9,707 bases of DNA from JAJPHT01 sp035687045. GTDB lineage: Archaea > Thermoplasmatota > SW-10-69-26 > JACQPN01 > JAJPHT01. The stretch lies in assembly GCA_035687045.1 (NCBI GenBank), contig DASRYU010000078.1:1-9707 (forward strand), given 5' to 3'. Shown here piece by piece: positions 7,207-9,707 of this stretch; positions within the stretch are counted from its first letter, which is position 1, and every line of letters begins with the position of its first letter. A program made the position numbers and the translations under genes. The notes under the pieces are model-generated. The model saw only the letters and a list, made by a program, of their open reading frames with translations, was not told the origin of the DNA and made no database searches.

Positions 7207-7558
7207 AGCGCGCGACACCTGGATGGCGAAGCCGAAGAGCGTGCCCTGCTACGCCTCCTCATCGAGGACGTGGTCACCCTCGGCCGGACGAGGCGGCGGC
7301 GCGGGGTCATGCGTTTCGGCGCCAGCGAGCGGACGGCCGCAACCCATGAGGTGCGCGGGCTCCAGCCGCGTTGTGGATGCGCCGCGCGCTCGCGAGCCTG
7401 CTCTCGTTCGCCGCCACCTGCCTGGGGGCACCCGCGCTCGCGGACACGCTCGCCGCCGCCGCGCCCGCCGTCGCCGGCCTCGCCGGTTACCTCGGCGTGC
7501 GCGCCGTGCTCGCGGGAGCGCACAAGCTTCAAACCGAAGAGCACCCTGGAGAACGACG
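7207..7558 (+). other. 352-base gap, possible degenerate or small ORFs
   Basis: No confident gene lies in this stretch, which is unusually long for the window. Two segments look partly coding. The first, about 7219-7350, is in phase with the response regulator past its stop and reads LDGEAEERALLRLLIEDVV then TLGRTRRRRG, like an amphipathic helix, but has no normal start codon. The second starts at ATG 7377 and encodes a hydrophobic signal-like N-terminus (MRRALASLLSFAATCLGAPA) and a second Ala/Gly/Leu-rich helix up to about 7525. Its frame then continues to 7691 out of phase inside the DUF59 gene. Either could be chance in GC-rich DNA. The promoter of the DUF59 gene is at the right end. Confidence 0.35.
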
Positions 7559-7691
7559 ATGCCCGCCAAGGAGGACGTCCTCACCGCGCTCAAGGACGTC
7601 TACGACCCGGAGATCCCGATCAACATCGTGGACCTTGGCCTCATCTACCGCGTCGAGTTCCCAGCACCCGACGCCGTCGACGTCGACATGA
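7377..7691 (+). CDS. Possible small hydrophobic protein, doubtful
   Basis: This frame encodes 104 residues, of which only the first 50 or so look protein-like: a signal-like segment ending APALADT and a second hydrophobic stretch (AAAAPAVAGLAGYLGVRAVL). The last 133 bases overlap the start of the well-supported DUF59 gene in another frame and read as Ser/Thr/Arg-rich shadow. No clear promoter box precedes it. It is recorded because it is the most gene-like thing in the gap, but it may well not be expressed. Confidence 0.15.
   Translation: MRRALASLLSFAATCLGAPALADTLAAAAPAVAGLAGYLGVRAVLAGAHKLQTEEHPGERRCPPRRTSSPRSRTSTTRRSRSTSWTLASSTASSSQHPTPSTST
7527..7534 (+). promoter_or_regulatory. TATA-like box of the DUF59 gene
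   Basis: CTTCAAAC is centred about 28.5 bases before the ATG at 7559. A GGAG at 7548-7551, seven bases before the start codon, could be a Shine-Dalgarno sequence, making this the one gene in the window with both signals. The two are hard to reconcile unless transcription starts no later than about 7548. Confidence 0.4.
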
Positions 7692-7879
7692 CGCTCACCG
7701 GCATGGGCTGCCCCGTCGCGCCGCAGATGGTCGAAACGGTCCGCCAGACCATCGCCATGTCCTTCCCCGACCTCAAGCGCGTCGCCGTCAACCTCGTCTG
7801 GCGCCCCCCGTGGGACCCCAAGAAGGCCACCGAGGACGGCAAGATCATGCTCGGCGCCATGGGCGTCCGCGTGGACTGA
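7559..7879 (+). CDS. MIP18/DUF59-family Fe-S assembly protein
   Basis: This 106-residue protein belongs to the MIP18/DUF59 family (the SufT/PaaD-like group), small cytoplasmic proteins that help build or deliver iron-sulfur clusters. It shows the typical opening VYDPEIPINIVDLGLIYRV (14-32), MTLTGMGCP with the conserved Cys51 (44-52), and NLVWRPPWDP (78-87). Length is normal for a single-domain member. A longer open frame begins at 7223, but the family match starts exactly at the ATG at 7559, which is also where promoter and GGAG signals point. No suf, apbC or radical enzyme gene is adjacent, so the client proteins are unknown. The permease gene follows 61 bases downstream. Confidence 0.93.
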   Translation: MPAKEDVLTALKDVYDPEIPINIVDLGLIYRVEFPAPDAVDVDMTLTGMGCPVAPQMVETVRQTIAMSFPDLKRVAVNLVWRPPWDPKKATEDGKIMLGAMGVRVD

Positions 7880-7940
7880 CCGCGCGCCCTTCGCCCGCCG
7901 TACCAGAACGGCTGACGCCTCCGCCGCGACGCGACCGCGC

Positions 7941-8792
7941 GTGCGCGCGCTCCCGACCTGGCTCCTCGCCGACCTGCGCCGCGCCGCGCCGTACGCGCTC
8001 CTCCTCGCGCTCGGCCTCGGCGCCGTCGTCGTCGCCGGCGCCCACTACTCCAACGCCTTCCCCAGCGAGAAAGCCCCGCACGGCTGGCCCGGCCCCGCCT
8101 CGTTCGAACGCGGCGTCGCCATGGTCCGCAGCGACCTCGTCCTCGCGACCAGCGTCCCCGCGCTCCTGCTGGGCGCCTTCGCGCTGCGCGCGCGGGAGCC
8201 CTCCCTCCACGGCCCCAGCACCCTCGTGCGCACCTACGCCGTCCACACCGCGCTCCTCGGCCTCGCCGTCGTCGTGGCCGCCACCATCGGCGCCCTGGGC
8301 GCGGGAGAGACGCCGCCCGACGCCTGGAACGCCTTCGTGAGCGCGCACATCGTCCTCGCGCTCTCCTTCTACTCCCTCGCCTTCCTCTGCGCGTGCTATC
8401 TCCGCGACCACGCCATCGCCGCCGCGGCCGCCATCTGGCTCTTCTTCCTCGGCATCTACGAAGCCCTCACGCGCACCATCCTCTTCCGCACCGAAGGCTA
8501 TCACAAGCTCGCCAACGGCGGATTCCCCGACTGGTTCTGGGGCGCGCAGGCCCTCTCGCCCCTCTCCAGCTACACGGGCATCCTCATCCTCTGGCGCGAA
8601 CGCTTCCGCGACTACATGGAGACGGAAGCCCTCAAGAACGCCGTCCTCCCCGACTGGCTCGTCCCCGCCACGTTCGTCGCCCTCGCCGCCGTCCTCTGGA
8701 TGCTGATCCCCCTCGGGCTTGGCCTCCTCGGATGGTGGTGGCGCGGGAAGAGCATGCGCGCGACGGCGCGGCGCGTGGCGGAGACGGGGTGA
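7941..8792 (+). CDS. Six-helix membrane protein, ABC-2-like permease
   Basis: This 283-residue protein has about six hydrophobic segments at residues 16-36, 65-82, 102-121, 131-153, 158-176 and 240-267. A first extracytoplasmic loop is rich in Pro/Gly/Trp (37-60), and a large loop of about 60 residues lies before the last helix (177-239, including GGFPDWFWGAQALSPLSSYT). The layout, with a basic N-terminus on the cytosolic side and an Arg-rich C-terminus, resembles ABC-2 type permease subunits such as those tied to NosY-like or multidrug exporters. I see no diagnostic motif, so the assignment is by architecture. An ATPase partner would be expected next door, but none is in the window. The GTG at 7941 is chosen as the first start before helix 1; no convincing TATA box precedes it. 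Confidence 0.65.
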   Translation: MRALPTWLLADLRRAAPYALLLALGLGAVVVAGAHYSNAFPSEKAPHGWPGPASFERGVAMVRSDLVLATSVPALLLGAFALRAREPSLHGPSTLVRTYAVHTALLGLAVVVAATIGALGAGETPPDAWNAFVSAHIVLALSFYSLAFLCACYLRDHAIAAAAAIWLFFLGIYEALTRTILFRTEGYHKLANGGFPDWFWGAQALSPLSSYTGILILWRERFRDYMETEALKNAVLPDWLVPATFVALAAVLWMLIPLGLGLLGWWWRGKSMRATARRVAETG

Positions 8793-8832
8793 GGGGCGGG
8801 CGGAGCGGGACGGCGCCCGAACCGAGGCACGC

Positions 8833-8865
8833 GTCGCTTCCCGCGTAGGTACAGGGTTACCTACG
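8833..8865. repeat. 33-bp direct repeat, left copy, with palindrome
   Basis: This copy matches 9267-9299 at 28 of 33 positions in the same orientation. It contains CGTAGGTA (8844-8851) and its exact reverse complement TACCTACG (8858-8865) separated by six bases, preceded by CTTCCCG (8837-8843). The right arm contains the TAG stop codon of the winged-helix gene (complement of 8861-8863). It lies in the short gap between two convergent genes. It may be an operator, a 3'-end signal or a cassette boundary. Confidence 0.85.
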
Positions 8866-9208
8866 TGCGAACGAGCGGGAGCGGCCCGCGCCGGCGCTCC
8901 ACCTCCTCGTGCAGCCTCCGCGCCACGGCCTGCCCCAGCGCCGCGAGCTCGAAGGCCTCCACGTCATCCACCTCCTGCACGTCCACAAGGCCGAGCGCGA
9001 GGAGCGACTCGTCCGGTCGGTACCGCTTCTCGCTGCCGTAGAGCGCGCCTTGGACGTTGTCGGGCGTGGCGCCAACGAGCCGCGCGAGGTCCGGGAGCGT
9101 CTGGCGCCCGTACGCGCGGAGCACGAGAAGGATCTCGGCGCGCACGCGGCTGCGGCGGAGCGCGTGGCGGAACGCGAGGAGAATGTCGTCGGGAGGGGGC
9201 GCGAGCAT
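8861..9208 (-). CDS. Small winged-helix transcriptional regulator
   Basis: The 115-residue product looks like a compact DNA-binding regulator. RVRAEILLVLRAYGRQTL (21-38) resembles the first helices of archaeal winged-helix proteins. TLPDLARLVGATPDNVQGAL (38-57) is a good helix-turn-helix with the turn at VGATPDN. YRPDESLLALGLVDVQE (63-79) fits the wing and the following strand, and AFELAALGQAVARRLHEEVE (85-104) an amphipathic dimerisation helix. I cannot name the family. The frame is open upstream to a GTG at 9271 (136 residues), but that start falls inside the right repeat and adds a low-complexity tail. ATG 9208 has a TATA-like box 27.5 bases upstream, so I prefer it. Copies of a 33-bp palindromic repeat lie on both sides of the gene, which suggests autoregulation, inferred only. 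Confidence 0.75.
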   Translation of the reverse strand: MLAPPPDDILLAFRHALRRSRVRAEILLVLRAYGRQTLPDLARLVGATPDNVQGALYGSEKRYRPDESLLALGLVDVQEVDDVEAFELAALGQAVARRLHEEVERRRGPLPLVRT

Positions 9209-9231
9209 GCGCGGCGATGGGGGATGCGCGG

Positions 9232-9239
9232 CTCTTGAG
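9232..9239 (-). promoter_or_regulatory. TATA-like box of the winged-helix gene
   Basis: Read on the minus strand this is CTCAAGAG, identical to the box before the surface-protein gene, and it is centred 27.5 bases before the ATG at 9208. It supports that start over the upstream GTG at 9271. The box is weak in A/T content. Confidence 0.4.
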
Positions 9240-9266
9240 GCTGTTCCCCGCGTCACGTGATGTCCG

Positions 9267-9299
9267 GTCACTTCCCGTGTAGGTACACGTGTACCTACG
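9267..9299. repeat. 33-bp direct repeat, right copy, perfect palindrome
   Basis: This copy contains GTAGGTACACGTGTACCTAC at 9279-9298, a perfect 20-bp palindrome with a CACGTG core, preceded by CTTCCCG (9271-9277). It matches the left copy at 8833-8865 except for two single bases on the left side and three in the centre. It begins 10 bases downstream of the tatC stop codon and ends about 58 bases before the preferred winged-helix start codon, so it could act on either minus-strand gene. Confidence 0.88.
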
Positions 9300-9308
9300 A
9301 GGAAGCGC

Positions 9309-9707
9309 TCATCCCGCCCGCGTCGCCCGCTCGCCCATCGCCGCCGCGCCGATCCCCAGCACGTACAGCGCGACGATCGGCACCGCGAGCAGGAGCTGCG
9401 AGACGACGCTCGGGTCGGGCGTGATGAGTCCTGCGACGATGACGATGACGAGGATGGCGTGGCGCACGTAGCGCCCGAACGTGGCGGCGCGCACGAGTCC
9501 TAGCCGCGCGAGCGCGTACATGGCGACGGGGAGCTCGAAGGCGATGGCAAGGGCGAGGATGACGAGGAGGCTAAAGCTCACGAGCTCCCCGACGGCCAGC
9601 AGGGCCTGCGCGCCGATGCCGGGGGCGTAGGAGTAGAGCGTGCGGATCATGAGCGGCGCGGCGACGAGGTAGCCCAGGAGCGCGCCGAGGAGGAAGAGCC
9701 CGGTGAC
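9309..9707 (-). CDS. tatC: Twin-arginine translocase subunit TatC, 5' end missing
   Basis: The last 132 residues of TatC are present, and the frame is open to the right edge, so about half of the usual 240-270 residues lies outside. TatC is the multi-spanning receptor of the Tat system, which exports folded proteins with twin-arginine signals. Visible landmarks are TGLFLLGALLGYLVAAPL near the edge, then IAFELPVAMYALARLGLV with the Glu that matches the conserved transmembrane Glu of TatC, then LITPDPSVVSQLLLAVPIVALY, the hallmark TPDP...Q...P.L.LY segment. An internal ATG at 9650 is not the true start. The stop is a TGA at 9311-9309. TatA is not visible. None of the exported proteins in this window has a clear Tat motif. 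Confidence 0.95.
   Translation of the reverse strand, partial: VTGLFLLGALLGYLVAAPLMIRTLYSYAPGIGAQALLAVGELVSFSLLVILALAIAFELPVAMYALARLGLVRAATFGRYVRHAILVIVIVAGLITPDPSVVSQLLLAVPIVALYVLGIGAAAMGERATRAG

Noticed and set aside
7270..8340. A 356-codon + strand frame spanning the gap, DUF59 and part of the permease gene
   Set aside because: It becomes Pro/Ser/Arg-rich shadow where it overlaps the DUF59 and permease genes. Only its upstream part in the gap has any coding look, and that is recorded under the gap.
1..9707. tRNA, rRNA, CRISPR array, insertion sequence or transposase
   Set aside because: I looked on both strands and saw no regularly spaced repeat array, no transposase motifs and no cloverleaf-like tRNA. 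The only repeat pair I can support is the one around the winged-helix gene.

Overview
The window looks like chromosomal DNA from a very GC-rich, non-halophilic archaeon. I judge GC as roughly 70% by eye and did not compute it. The archaeal assignment rests on four things: an SRP54-type signal recognition GTPase, TATA-like boxes 25-32 bases before most start codons, a surface protein with a PGF-CTERM-like tail (small hydrophobic segment, then Arg-Arg), and many N-glycosylation sequons in that protein. A Thermoplasmatota-like euryarchaeote is my best guess. That lineage call is inference.

Layout. Nine genes run on the + strand. (1) RNase J-type exoribonuclease, 115-1566. (2) Four-helix DUF2231 membrane protein, 1642-2163. 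(3) Glycosylated, membrane-anchored surface protein with an EF-hand-like calcium loop, 2229-3248. (4) Secreted trypsin-like serine protease, 3303-4112. (5) SRP54, 4171-5589. (6) Soluble PAS histidine kinase, 5635-6750. (7) Receiver-only response regulator, 6787-7206. (8) MIP18/DUF59 Fe-S assembly protein, 7559-7879. (9) Six-helix ABC-2-like permease, 7941-8792. Two genes then run on the - strand: a small winged-helix regulator (9208-8861) and the C-terminal half of TatC, which runs off the right edge.

How the genes fit together. RNase J (mRNA decay), SRP54 (co-translational targeting), TatC (folded-protein export) and DUF59 (Fe-S assembly) are housekeeping. The surface protein and protease both carry N-terminal signal sequences and would use the secretion machinery; neither shows a clear Tat motif. 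The kinase and regulator are adjacent and almost certainly partners, with no DNA-binding output domain. Most genes seem to have their own leaderless or near-leaderless promoter, so the block is probably not one operon.

The most notable feature is a 33-bp imperfect direct repeat (28/33 identical, offset 434 bp) that brackets the winged-helix gene. Each copy contains a GTAGGTA/TACCTAC palindrome, perfect over 20 bp in the right-hand copy. It could be an operator, a 3'-end signal or a cassette boundary. The 352-base gap at 7207-7558 is the only long stretch without a confident gene. Nothing else clearly points to a new multi-gene system.
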